The position numbers and the translations under genes were made by a program. 29,054 nucleotides of DNA from Hymenoscyphus infarciens (lineage: Eukaryota; Ascomycota; Leotiomycetes; Helotiales; Helotiaceae), in the NCBI GenBank assembly GCA_001414345.1, contig LLCB01000499.1, positions 1 to 29,054 of the forward strand, written 5' to 3'. The notes below the pieces were generated by a model. That model was not told where the DNA came from. It searched no databases and worked only from the letters and a program-made list of their open reading frames with translations. Each line of letters begins with the position of its first letter. Position 1 is the stretch's first letter. Below are positions 9,737 through 20,597 of the stretch, in pieces.

Positions 9737-12700
9737 TCAGCCGATTGCCCGCTGGTACAATGAATGGTGCAATCACCAGCTCTGGTCCCTCAATGCTGGG
9801 CCTGACGGTGAATGCTGGTTCAGGCATGTTGGATGAAGCTAGTCCAGCCTAGTCCCCAGTCTTTTCTGGCCTGGCCTGGCGGGCAGTTGCGTGGAGGCAA
9901 CATGAGGGAGAGAGTTAACTGTGTGGGGGGCAATCAGAAGAATCCCCTGTTCTGTTGAGGGTTAGGTTACATGGGTTACCCGAAAAAAGGATTGGACAGA
10001 GATAAGAGCAGAGGCGAGAAGTGGGGCATTGCAGCAGCACAGGCTGCACAGCGTCCACCGAACGCAGAGCTGGAGCTGAGAAGCTTTTATTTACAATTCC
10101 TGCACTGCAGGCTTCACATCTTCACATCCACGTATGGTCATACATAAGGTACCTGGCTATTACCAATTTACCATACTTACGAGCATGTGGACAGGCCCAG
10201 AAGATCTTATTTAACCATCTGTCTCAAACGGCCTCCCGCTCCGTTCTACGGAAGCATAAGCATACCCCCACCATCGTCCACTATCCCACGTCGTCCATTA
10301 CCCCAACCGTTCTATAGACACCACTCTCTCCAGAGCATGGAGCATCTACCGAAGCTACCGTGCAGGCATGTACTAGTACTTCGGTACTGCTTCTAGTTAG
10401 CTACCTAGGTATTGGCTACAGCCATCCGATGGTACCGGTAGAGTACTTGTTGTCTTATGGGCAAGTGGAAAAAGCTACTTGAGTACTTAGCTGTGTTGAT
10501 CTGCATGGCAATCTACTTCTCTCATCCCTGTCATAACGTATGGGGAGATAGGTGCGTACCTGCCTCAGCTGAGCACCTCCACCACCTCGTTGCCTTGTCC
10601 TGTAAGTACTACTACTACCACCACTACTACTACCACCACCACTACTACTACTGCTTGAGAGAACGGGACGAACCGCTCTGCGCCCTGTTCTTGATGTGGA
10701 AACACTTCACGACGTCCAAAGAGTCTTGGGGCCTCAAAGTTGACTCCCAGGGTTCAAAGTCGGGATGGGTTGATGTCTTATTAATTCAGCAAGACATCTG
10801 AAATCGGGCCATTCTCTATTCAACGCATGTTTTATTCTATTCAAAAATAGGCATCAGACCTTTCCTTCCTAGCATCTTTTTCATTGGAGCATGACGGCAA
10901 GTGCCGCAAATAGAGTAGTATTTCCATGACGAGATCAACGAATAATTCCTACTTTAAAAAAAATAGACCTTGAATACCAGTCTCCAGCACGAAAATTCAA
11001 ATACAACTTGCGCGATCACGCCTTGTTGTTCCTTTCCTCATATGCTGGATTTACGTTGCAGTCAGATCAGAACCTTGTCTTTACCCAGCTCCTGCATGGG
11101 ATTCTCTCCATTATATTATGCCATAGAGATCGCCCGTGGCGTCATTATCTCTCGGATTGATTGTGCTTCAGCGGCAAAGTTACCAAGTGTTCACTTCACG
11201 TCTCTTAATTCTTTTTTTATGAATCGCGATGGGGTCTTGAATTGCACGTTTTTGCTTTTCCTTCAATTCCCAACATAGCATGCGAGTGGGCTCCTTGAAC
11301 CGAGAAATGGGATGCGACTAGCAAAGATAAGAGGGTTGTACGGAGTAACATACGCATGTAGTACATATTAGCGGTGACGCGATGTCGAATGATGGCCATA
11401 GTGTATCGGTCCTGAGAAATACGAACCCCTGAGTGTTTTTGGTCTTTCTGCCTTATCAACAGTTGCAGCAGCCATAAAGTCTTACGACTCCAAGGCTTGA
11501 GCATTGTTACGCTACAGAAACCCCACGGTCACAGCTCCTTCAATTTCAGCCTAGGTAACACGCAAAACTCCTAAATGCCATCTTGGTTGCATCTTCTCCA
11601 TCAGATGTGGGAGGATGATAATGTGTGTGGGAGGAAGGGTCAATTTATTGAGAGTTACACCGAGCACCTATTGCATAACTCTTGACATTGATATCCCGCG
11701 GGAGGCTGACATCCCCAAACGAGAAGATCCAATTTGATGGCCAACGGCCGCCACCCGCGGATGGATTTGCATTGCACTTTACTTCTTCAACCAGTCACGG
11801 CTGCAGAGTTGGTAAATTCGGACAGCGTATTATTAGGGCCGGCATATAAAATCCATCCATCCTACCCGCCTGCGTGCAATGTCTCATCTCGTGGTGTGAA
11901 AGGTTGAGAGATTACCACGGCTCTTCCGAATGGCCAACCGAGACGAGCATCTTGCACTTTGATCTTGCACGGGAGGAAATCGTACGACAGTCGTCAAGTC
12001 GTCCCAGGATGAGATCTCGGGGTTTTTATATCGTGCAACAGCAGGATTCTCATTGGTACCACCAAACCCTGGGATCTGATACTGTATGCATATTAGCTTC
12101 TTGAGACTTGAAGGGATCCAGGAGAGAGGCTGAATGGGCAGGACTCTCGCGGAAGGTGTTCAAAGCCTTCCGGTCCGCCACGAGAGCCGAATACACATAG
12201 CATGGGTGGGTGGTGGCAAGATCGTCCATCCCCCACGTTCTAAACTTTCTGGCCAGTTCGCGACCTTGACCTCTCCAATGATTCTCCGCCGTCAGCGCAC
12301 GAACGACCACACACGGAGAGCATCGCGGGCGGTCCTGCGATCTCCGTTCCCTCTTCTGGGTTCTGTGCAGGAGCTCATTGATACCCTCCGATTCTGTTTC
12401 GAGAGATCTGGCCACCAAGCCGTCTGCAAGGCCTGCGAGGAATCACGTGTGTGGTGCTGTATCTATGAATTTTGGCAAGACCCGCTTCATCTAGAGGGTT
12501 TTTGGAAACTTTTATATAGGCTCTGAGATGGTTCCTTGAATTATTCAACGCCGTAGTTTTGAAATTGGAATCTGGGGTAATGGTTTAAATCACGTGTTAT
12601 CTCGAACGCCACGTGTGGTGGTGGATCTGGTGGGAGGTGGATGCCAACTTCCAGCACACTTAAATCTCCAAATAATATTGAAATTCCGAGATTTGTTCTG

Positions 12701-13495
12701 TGCTTCATATCAGGGGTTGCTACATAACTTTCTTCTCCACAATTGTTACTTCTTAATATCAGCATAGTGGGCTGGCTCTTTTGATTGCTTTCACGGTTTT
12801 CAGGTTGCATCCACAACCATTTGACCACTTCACACTTACAAATTTTGAGTGAACAAATTGGTTGATACATCATTTTCACACGTTTTCAATACCTTACACC
12901 GTTTTATCGTCATGCAAACACATCAATGCCAATGTTTTTAGCCAGGTACAAGCTACCGGAAAAGGAGCCGCAATGACTCAATCAAAGAAAGATATCCATA
13001 TTCATCTTTATTCAAATCTCTAGAGAGATTTCAATTGGTCGTTTTATCTTCATGTACATGGGCGGCTGGCTTTAGGTGACTCAACATCAACGATTAACGA
13101 GTCCGAGTGCAGCTTTGACTTTTTGAAAGCACGATCGTAGAGATGATTGGTTCACCCGCTACATGGTGGCTCGCTTCATGCAGGTTCAACCACTCCTGAT
13201 GCTTGATTAACCGCGAGCTCGGCCTCTTCAAGCGGGAACCTCACGACGTTCACAAAAGACTTCACATTGGCAATGCTTTGGGTTCGCGACATATATATGG
13301 GGGCTCCCCGTGATGTGTGTCGATTTCGTCCCATCATCTTTCACGACTTCACATAGAAATCCTTGAAAGTAACCCAAAAAGATTATCAGGCTACCAGCTG
13401 AAATACACACATTCATCGTTCAAGAAGTTCCAACGACTTCACATCCCTTCTCTCCTGAATCTTGCATACATAACTGCAATTCTCACTCATTCGTC
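9737..13495. other. Long stretch with no supported gene
   Basis: Ordinary base composition but no frame with recognisable protein features. A TATAAAA box at about 11845, about 30 bp ahead of an ATG at 11878 that opens only six codons, could mark a non-coding transcript. Overlapping frames on both strands at 11874-12526 are ambiguous. A 110-codon minus frame (12541 to 12873) is unrecognised. A TATATAT motif at about 13290 lies 200 bp ahead of the next plus-strand gene and could belong to its promoter. Confidence 0.4.
10606..10652 (+). repeat. ACT/ACC trinucleotide repeat
   Basis: Alternating runs of ACT and ACC (about 15 units). It lies within a 114-codon plus-strand frame (from 10457), where it encodes a Tyr/His run; that frame has no other protein-like feature. 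Confidence 0.85.
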
Positions 13496-15226
13496 ATGGC
13501 CGAATTCCACACCGCAGTTTCTACCCTCCTCGATGCCTTTGCACATGGCATCACCACAATCAAAACCCAAAAAAGCCGTCGGCCAAAACACAGTTCCTCC
13601 TCTGGCTCAGCCTCGGAAAAACGATTAAGCAAATCCCTCAAGAAAAACAGAAATGAAGTGAAATCAGCTTACGATCGGGATCTCGACCGATTCGGCTCCG
13701 GGTTTGCAGTGGGCGATGGTAAACCTCCCTTCCCCCTTACTTCTCTCCCAACCCATTACAAAACCATCTAACAATACCATATAGATGAAGCACGCACCTC
13801 CCTAGCCGGAATCCTAACCCGACTAACCACAGGCTTCCTCTCCATCTTCAACCGCTTTCTTCGCGGGAAAAGTACAGCTTCTGATTACCAGACTTTATTA
13901 AGTCTCTCGGATGTTTCGCGTCGTGAAACGATTAGGACTTTTGATCAGTTGAGCGAGAGGTTGAGTAGTTCTAGCCTGGCGCTGGTGAGCGAGAAGGAGA
14001 AGGATTACTCGAAGAAGCGGAAGAAGGGACATACGAGTACGAGTAAGAGTTCGAGTGCTAGTCGGACCGTGGGGAGTAAGGGGAGGAAGAGTAAGAAGGG
14101 GGGTGCTGTCACGCCTTTGGGGATAGCTACTAGTTCTGGGGTGAGTCTTTTTCTCTTTCTTCCTCTTATTGTTTGCTTTCCTTGTTCTGAAGCTGGAAAT
14201 TCCTCGTTTGCTTGAATGTGATTATTTCGGTTTGTGTGTGAGAAAAGAAGAGCCGGACTCGAATATCAAGTGCTTGAATCCGGTCTCAGTGAGCCAACAG
14301 AAAAGGATAGCCATTCGACGAAATGATCATCCCCAAGAGTCCATAGAATCTATTGAGTGAGAAATGGCACTTGATGCTCAAATCAAGAGCGACTATGTGT
14401 GAAATGTTCAGAATGAAAGGCAGTGTTATTACTCTACATCTCTCGGCTGGGGAGAAGGAGATTGTTGTCTGAGAAAGTAGGAGAGAACCTTCGTTGTCAA
14501 ACTTTGAAGATTCCCAGACTTTCTCAAACGATGGTTTTCAAGTTCTTCCTTCTTTCCTCCTGGTGTTCGGCAGGGGGCAATGCCATGAAGTCTCGGATCC
14601 ATCACTTTTCTTTCAATCTTCCCTTTCGTCATCGCAAGACATCACTTCTACTTTACTTGAAACTCCGAAGACGCTTCGAATTCCCAAATGCTAACTTGAC
14701 CCAGTGGATCCGCCCAAAACCAGCAACCTCCACAACCAAAAAACGCACCTCAAAATCCAGCTCCAGATCCTCCTCCATCTCCCGAAAAACCCCCCTCCTC
14801 GAAGCACCCCCACCCCCCCAACAATCCCCACCAATCCTCACACCACCCTCTTCGCCCCCTCCCCGCTACGAAATCCACCCACAATCTAAATATCAAACTC
14901 AATCGGGCAAATCCTTCAGAGTCCCGCAAATCCCACAATCTAGATATGAAGTCTACCAAATACCTCAACTGCGACCAGATAACGTTTCCAAACTTCGGCC
15001 GCAAGTAGGAGGGAAGGAGGTGCGGAAGGAGGGGAATAGGAAGTCTTTTATGAGTTTTGAGTCGGATAGTACGAAGTTGGGGGAGATTCCGGAGTATAAG
15101 TGGAGTAAACCACCTGGGGCGGGAGGGAAGAGGGAGTTTGACGTTCAGCCTTTCTTTCCGTTGGGGGGTGCGGTTCAGGAGCCTGTGAAGAGGAGTAGGT
15201 TGCGGAGGTTGTTTGGGAGGTCATGA
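13496..15226 (+). CDS. Lys/Ser-rich protein of unknown function, three exons
   Basis: Not recognised. The model is exon 1 13496-13718, exon 2 13785-14140 and exon 3 14705-15226, coding 366 residues. The start sits in good context (TCGTCATGGCC). Intron 1 (66 nt) has donor GTAAAC, branch CTAAC and acceptor ATATAG. Intron 2 has donor GTGAGT, branch GCTAAC and acceptor CCCAG, but is 564 nt. Both junctions keep frame. Exon 1 encodes an N-terminal helix-like start (MAEFHTAVSTLLDAFAHGI) and basic Ser-rich sequence. Exon 2 encodes an amphipathic segment (SLAGILTRLTTGFLSIFNRF, about 79-98), then charged helices and a Lys/Ser tract (EKEKDYSKKRKKGHTSTSKS). Exon 3 is Pro/Ser-rich with Tyr-containing repeats (SRYEVYQIPQ) and ends in basic SRLRRLFGRS. 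Mostly disordered; a nuclear or signalling role is only a guess. Confidence 0.75.
14141..14704 (+). other. 564-nt intron 2 of the Lys/Ser-rich protein gene
   Basis: Flanked by GTGAGT and CTAAC...CCCAG. If retained, exon 2 reads on into a hydrophobic tail (GVSLFLFLPLIVCFPCSEAG and a few more residues) and stops at 14213-14215, giving a shorter product with a possible membrane-binding end. An additional cryptic exon inside the interval cannot be excluded. Confidence 0.65.
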
Positions 15227-15237
15227 TTTGGTGGAAA

Positions 15238-15272
15238 GGGATGTGGGTTGTGGGTTGTGGGTTGTGGGCTGT
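15238..15272 (+). repeat. Heptamer array GGGTTGT with G-quadruplex potential
   Basis: GGGATGT followed by three GGGTTGT units and a final GGG give at least four G3 runs with 4-nt spacing. It lies 12 bp after the stop codon, so it would be in the 3' UTR on the sense strand. It is the same heptamer type as the array at 6873-6929. Confidence 0.85.
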
Positions 15273-16953
15273 TGAGGGACTTGAAATTTTCCTTTTCCGT
15301 TCGTTTTCTTGTTCATCTTTTGGGTGAGTAAGACTTGGAGATTATGATTTCGAGTGGAAATTTTGGTACTTGGCGAGGCCGCGGTCTCTTTTTTGTGGTT
15401 TTTGTTTTGCCTTTTGTTTCTTTGTACTTTTCTGTAGTGACGTGGTTTATGACTTGATGATTGAGATGTCTGTTGTGTTACTTTGGTTGTTCGCCAAGTG
15501 CTGATGGATTAAAGGGGGGTGATTAGTACATACTTCTGTTCGTAAGTAGCAATATTATATTGGAAAAAGTAAACTGATTTTACCTCACATTCTTGCCAAG
15601 GTAAAACAGCATATCAAACCCGAAGCTTTCGACTCAGATCCACTTCCAAAGACAAGTGACACTTCTGCAAAAAGCCGCATACATTCGAAGTTCGCGAGTA
15701 AGCTTCTTGGTTTATAACGAAATGTATTACTGAGTTGGATCATGATACTCGCATAGTTTAATAATGATCTGAGCAAAAAGAAGATACTGTCACTACTACA
15801 TATTCGCTAGCAAGCCTCGTTCTTGCTTACTTTCATAGATTAAACTACTGCCCTCCGCGAACTGGGAGGGGTTCTTGTATATTGAGATGAGCAGTCAAAT
15901 CCTTGAGAGACTTCAAATTCGTAGACGGCGGCGATAATTCTCAACTTTTTCACGCCAAACAGAGCCTTCCACTTCTCCACCTGAACTCTAATTGACCTGA
16001 CAATAAATGAAAATCGACAGCGGCAAGTATTTCGTCAGCAAATAGAGCATCTCAACTACTACTGCCAGATAACAAAGTTGCGGGCTTATATTTCAAGGAT
16101 AGATTGAATTATACCCAAGAGGTCTGACCGACGCGTCTAAGACACCCCCAATTATCCAGGAATCTGGAGATAATCCCGAAACTTCAAAGCTATGCGCATT
16201 ATTGTCTCCCCAGGATATCAGCCGCCTTACCCGTATAGTCTTAAAATTTATAAAAAATTTTCCTTTCCCTCAACCAAGAAATCCCAGAGTATCCATGGGC
16301 CTTGTATCGTATAAAAAGATGAAGTAGGACAGTAAAACTTCCGGTAATCTCATGCCCCGTGCAATCATTTTCCCCATTGTTCCATTATCCCACTCCGTTT
16401 TCTGAGCTACATCTGGAGAGCCCATATGAGGAAGTGGAGCATTTCCCTGGCTTTAAAACCTGCGAATACACTAAGAGCCTCTGTGGATGACAACTTGACA
16501 ACTCTGCGGATAGATTATTTGACTGGTGCCCCTCTGAGAGTTCTATTTTTCATCGTAATGCACACCAATTGAAGCAGAGTCCTTGGCTTTCGAGCTTCCA
16601 TACTCCGAAATCTTCCAAAACAATCAAGTCTATTTTCGAACCTTTAGCAAATCATCTTGTCATGGGTGTTTGTAGAACGATGACTAGTTTTACCAAAGAA
16701 CGATCGGCGGGGAAATTGAAATGGAACCCCCAACCATCCTTTTAAACCCCCAACGCTATCATCTTACATGGACACTTTGCCAATGTATAATTTAGTTTCC
16801 CATTACGCCGTGCCTTCGGCAAATTTCAATAGTAACCTTAACCATAGAATGGTGAGGGGAGCTAAGCGAGGATGACTGTAGCTACGGCCACAACCTGCGT
16901 TATCTCAACCAATTCAATAGACAGAAGATAAGAAGATAAGAAGCTAAAAGATC
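15273..16953. other. Intergenic region, no supported gene
   Basis: The first 250 bp are T/G-rich and probably the 3' UTR of the upstream plus-strand gene. The rest has only short frames on both strands and no repeat or RNA gene that I can recognise. Confidence 0.4.
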
Positions 16954-16958
16954 AAAAA
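16954..16958 (-). terminator. RNA polymerase III T-run after tRNA-Pro
   Basis: Five T residues on the minus strand, 10 nt beyond the discriminator base, followed by a second T4 run: the normal Pol III stop arrangement. Confidence 0.75.
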
Positions 16959-16968
16959 TAAGTCAAGT

Positions 16969-17060
16969 GGGCCCCTTCCGGGATCGAACCGGAGACCTCA
17001 CACAGATCCGATTGTATAGACAATCCCAAAGCGTGAATCATACCACTAGACCAAGAGGCC
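16969..17060 (-). tRNA. tRNA-Pro (anticodon UGG) with 20-nt intron
   Basis: The minus strand folds as a tRNA. The acceptor stem GGCCTCT pairs with AGGGGCC (one G-U). The D arm contains TAGTGGTATGA. The anticodon stem CACGC pairs with GTGTG around loop TTTGGG+T, and the T arm is TCCGG-TTCGATC-CCGGA. The anticodon TGG is at 17026-17028. A 20-nt intron (17005-17024) sits one base 3' of the anticodon, the canonical eukaryotic position. It contains a small inverted repeat ATTGT...ACAAT. The B box is GGTTCGATCC. The mature length is 72 nt before CCA addition. Confidence 0.95.
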
Positions 17061-17865
17061 GCTGATGTTTTTGATGGGAAAATCTTTGCTATTTCCACTT
17101 CTGAGAGGAGAAAAAGTAGCCCCACCTTTGAAACTTGCTGTTTTGCGAGGTTAAGCCGACTGGGTCAGCTTTAGTGTGAGAGCACTAGGCTCGCGAATGC
17201 CACAATTAGACAAGTCTCTATATAAGAGATTTTTCTTTCAAGGAATTTTCTATATTCTACCCTCACTAGTCTAAGATCCATTGACCGTTTTCTATCCCAA
17301 GGAAAGTATTGACCAATTTGGATTGGCGAACGTAGGAGCGCGCCAAGATTGTCTGAACTCACCATCTGAGCTCTGCAGGACGACTTCATCCGCATAATGC
17401 GACCATGCAAGGTCACGCTCGAAGCGTATTCTAGATGCTCGCGCCATTGGAACAAGTAATACTGGGATGTGTAGAGTGGACGAAATGCGAACGATCCTCG
17501 AGAGCAGGAACGGGCATCGACCCCGAAAATAGGTGAGCCTTGCCTGCTCAGATGTCCTGGGCCACAGGGTGACTTCAACTATGAAGTTTCTTCCTATACC
17601 TCATTTCTTATCGCCGAAAAGGTCTCACGAGGGGAAGAAACATTGGTTCTTCAGTCTTTTGCTTTTCGTTGACTTCTCGGGACCTTTTACTCCCTACGAG
17701 ACGACTTTGTCATGGTCAAGTGGAAAATATACATATTGACAGTGGTCTATTTGAATTCTATTGGGTATATCTCGCTTTTCTTAGGCGTTGCATGAAGTTG
17801 CCTGACAAGTACCTTTTCCTTTTAAAAGTTCCTCGTGCATCATCCGAGGCCAACTTCAGCTCTCA
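17061..17865. other. Intergenic region, no supported gene
   Basis: A 135-codon frame (17171-17578, minus) has no ATG at its head and no protein-like features. The plus-strand frame at 17669-18073 overlaps the Ser-rich gene in antisense. The part nearest 17866 is the 3' flank of that minus-strand gene. Confidence 0.4.
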
Positions 17866-18480
17866 TCATATGCCTCTGCCGCCAAATTGGGTTTCCTCAA
17901 ATTTGGCCCTGGTTCGTTGGAGTGGCTCGTTGCATCCGAAAGGAGAGCTCTTTCGTTTTAAAGACTTACTGAAGAAACGGGTAACCCTACCATCGAGTTG
18001 TCCTTCTGCACTTCCTCTCAATGTTGATTCTTGGGCAGTGGTATCGCTACTCTGGCGATTACCCATCGTTTGATCTTCGTCTGGGCTTCCACACGATATT
18101 CCGGCTTCATTCCATGCTGCTCTAGCAGTGTCATTTCCGAGTTCTTCCCCCGTCAGGATGCTGTGCTCAGTGTGCTCAGCTAGAAACCGTTGCTTCTGTC
18201 CTCCCACACTCAAGTCACCCCCCCAACCGGGGATTGTCTGTGCATGGCCATTTGTCATTGATGGGAGCTGAGTGATGGCCATCGTGTTGTCAAGTGCAAG
18301 TGTTTCGAAATGGGATGCAAGATCCGAGAGTCGATGCGGGCAGCGTGGGCAAGTTCTTGGATTTGACTTGCTGCTGCTAGATGAAGACGAAGATCGAGAC
18401 GAGAAGGAGGGAGAAGATGAAACGGGAGAATATGACGAAGCAGAAAATGGCATACTGATCTTGCTGGTATTGTGGTTCAT
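17866..18480 (-). CDS. Ser-rich hypothetical protein, 204 aa
   Basis: Not recognised. The ATG at 18478-18480 has a favourable context (GCCAAAATGAAC). Residues 11-39 are a Ser run (SSRSSSSSSSSKS). It is followed by a CxxC motif (TCPRCPHRLSD, cysteines 44 and 47) that could be half of a metal site or a redox pair, then a short helix-like stretch (LASHFETLALDN), and a long polar region ending in basic SKSLKRKSSPFG. No signal peptide and no membrane segment. Single exon. Length, composition and start context support a real gene; disorder predominates and function cannot be inferred. The antisense open frame from 18272 is a shadow. Confidence 0.6.
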   Translation of the reverse strand: MNHNTSKISMPFSASSYSPVSSSPSFSSRSSSSSSSSKSNPRTCPRCPHRLSDLASHFETLALDNTMAITQLPSMTNGHAQTIPGWGGDLSVGGQKQRFLAEHTEHSILTGEELGNDTARAAWNEAGISCGSPDEDQTMGNRQSSDTTAQESTLRGSAEGQLDGRVTRFFSKSLKRKSSPFGCNEPLQRTRAKFEETQFGGRGI

Positions 18481-19249
18481 TTTGGCCGAGAGAATGTTGA
18501 TAGATATCGTGTGCTTTGATCTTTCGTGGGACCTCGAGTGCTATATTTATTTGTTTTTGGGGATGAGTGAGTGGTTTTACTTTTGGGTGCTGATGTTTCA
18601 TCATCATTCAAAGAAGAATCACGCTGACCACTTGACGTATGTCACATACAAAGAAACCCATACAAAGTTCGTGAATCACATCGACACATAGGAAGAACCT
18701 GGAAAGTTTCAAATTCTTATGGTCGCAGATTCCCTTCTGGTCTACAAAATACTGTTCTATCTCGCATTCCCTGACTAAATGTTTCTGTTCCTGCTTGCTG
18801 ATCACTTAAATAACAAAATTAACGCCAGCAGCACCGCACCCATGATACCCAGGTTTCTCATTATTTCTGGTCTATGGTCCGTTCTAACTTACAATGTAGT
18901 GACTTTTTTCACATTCTTTGACCAAAAGTCCCTATTCTTTGTTGTGCCTTCCAGAATATCAACCATTGACCAACAGAAACAACTCCAACGCGTCCCACAA
19001 TGCTCAGGCTTGTATTATTCCTTCAGAAGAGACCTGCAGCAACTTCCCCTCAAGAACGCCAAGCACAAGAATAAAATCTCCTCCAAGTACCCCATCTACC
19101 ACCACAAAATCGACCGTATTTTCCCTGGTCCTGAAACTTTCACTGTTGTGTATTCCCAAGAGCAAAACAGCCGAAGTGGGAGTGATTGATATCAAGAAAC
19201 AAAAAGGAGCTATGGAGATTCAAGCACTTTCTAGGCCAACAAAAAACTC
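18481..19249. other. Intergenic region between minus-strand genes
   Basis: It contains the upstream region of the Ser-rich gene and the 3' flank of the 266-residue gene. Plus-strand frames at 18779-19373 overlap the 3' end of the latter and lack protein-like features. Nothing else is recognised. Confidence 0.4.
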
Positions 19250-20102
19250 CTATAATCCTTCGCAATTATTACTTCTGGGTGGAGGGGGGGCTGATAATTC
19301 AAGCGCATTGAACAACCTCGCGAGTCTTTCCTCAGATTCCTCGTCCACGTCACTCCCCATAACTCCTGCATGATATGGTGGAAGTCCTTCACAAGCGTAC
19401 TTTCCCAAGATCGTGTTTTTGTCATGCTCTTTGGTCGTCATACCTTGCCAGTAGTTCTCCATATTGCCGACCTGTTTGTTGATGTTGTTGTAACCTGGGC
19501 AACCTATTCCATCATTCTTCTTCACCCAGGACTTTACTTCTTTAGATACGACTGAGATCGAACGTCCACAGATGTTGAAGCCACGACGTCTTAGTTCATG
19601 CTCAAAAAGCTTGTCTGGGAGGGAATGTCCTGTGGTGTAGTAGTACTCAGGATCCTCAAAGATTCTGTCTGAGAGAATACCATCCTTGTTGTAGTACTTC
19701 TTGAACTGCTCCATCTGAGGTGGGTTGATTGGTGGTGGTCCCCATCTCTTCGTAGGAGGTCGAGCTGTATCACTCTTGTTAGCTCATGATTCACACAGCA
19801 TATCTCTAAAACATACGTGGTTCCAATCTTGGGTTGCCTCCTCTCATTGCTTCCCGCCCCATTCGTACTTCTTCTTGTCTTCTGGCCTCCTGTTCAAATT
19901 GACGAGTTTGAGGGGTTTCTGGTGGGAGGAAACCAGGGATGCGTCCAGTCGCTGATACCATAGTCACTGCGGCGGTCGGTTGCGAGGTGCTAGGCATTGC
20001 TGATCTTGGTGCTTGTGTTGGTCGCTGGTTCTGGTTGGTGTTTGGGGGAGGAGGGACCCAAAGTCGGCGACTTGGGGCCTGTGGTGGTTTGGTAGGATCC
20101 AT
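19250..20102 (-). CDS. Two-exon protein of unknown function, 266 aa
   Basis: Not recognised. Exon 1 is 19817-20102, starting at an ATG in strong context (ACAACCATGGATCC). Exon 2 is 19250-19764. The 52-nt intron has donor GTATGT, branch GCTAAC and acceptor ATACAG, and splicing restores LEPPRPPTKRWGPPPINPPQ in frame. The N-terminal 110 residues are Pro/Gln/Arg-rich and disordered, with a short charged helix (EQEARRQEEVRMGREAMRGG). Residues about 115-240 are compact, with many aromatic and charged residues (FKKYYNKDGILSDRIFEDP, then HELRRRGFNICGRSISVVS) and a Trp-rich middle (KSWVKKNDGIGCPGYNN, MENYWQGM), ending in an acidic helix DVDEESEERLARLFNALEL. The folded part looks like a real domain. 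No signal peptide. It is the last gene before the AT-rich transposon block. Confidence 0.82.
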
Positions 20103-20589
20103 GGTTGTGTTGTTAGAAGGTTTGAAAGGCGAACAACCAGCAATATAAAAGCTCGCTACCCATAGAGGTACTCATCGGAGGAACTTCGGATCTCGCATAG
20201 CACCTTCCGTGTCAAGGTAGCAGTTGAATGTTTTTCGCTTTTTCGCGCTTAACTAGTGTTTATTTAAGGAATCTCTCCTATTCTGTGAACTAAAGCGAGT
20301 AATAAAGTTGAATAAACATTGCTTAGAAAACACTGAACTTTAGTCTTTTTGATTAGAAATTATGATTTAAGTAAAATTAAAAAGAAAGTAGGCGTTTGGT
20401 TTTAGGGAATCCCTTTATCTCTTCTAGGCGATTTACAAATGAACTTAGGTTAAATAATCCGTTTCCGTTTCAAGGTAGAGTTGAATTTTAGAGAGTTCTT
20501 GATTTGAAAAGTTTTAGTCTTTCTTAGCTGTTAAAAATTAAACTACTTAGTCTAGTTTTAAGTATAGCTAACTAGGTAGCTAAAGTACT
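20103..20589. other. Boundary between gene-bearing DNA and the AT-rich block
   Basis: The first 100 bp are the upstream region of the 266-residue gene. GC then falls steadily. A motif of about 30 nt (TTCCGT-TCAAGGTAG-AGTTGAAT with small differences) occurs at about 20208 and again at about 20464, suggesting a short decayed duplication. No open frame. Confidence 0.4.
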
Positions 20590-20597
20590 AGACTATT
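20590..20597. repeat. Target-site duplication of the hAT-like MITE, left copy
   Basis: AGACTATT, identical to 27589-27596. The two copies are 7 kb apart only because of the copia insertion. Confidence 0.85.

Noticed and set aside
9102..9827. 241-codon minus-strand frame with poly-Cys and His/Pro runs
   Set aside because: The runs are translations of the AGC and GATGAG microsatellites, and the frame overlaps the start of the better-supported 474-residue gene.
10457..10801. 114-codon plus-strand frame with a Tyr/His run
   Set aside because: The run comes from the ACT/ACC microsatellite. The N-terminal hydrophobic stretch alone is not enough to call a gene.
12050..12526. Overlapping frames of about 120-130 codons on both strands
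   Set aside because: The minus frame lacks an ATG head. Neither translation has recognisable features, and both strands being open at once suggests chance.
12541..12873. 110-codon minus-strand frame starting MMYQPICSLK
   Set aside because: No recognisable domain, no intron and no start context that stands out. It could be a lineage-specific small gene but I cannot support it.
17171..17578. 135-codon minus-strand frame
   Set aside because: Its first codon is TTG, not ATG, and the sequence is unlike any protein I recognise.
18272..18691. 139-codon plus-strand frame with an acidic run
   Set aside because: The acidic run is the antisense of the Ser-rich tract of the 204-residue gene.
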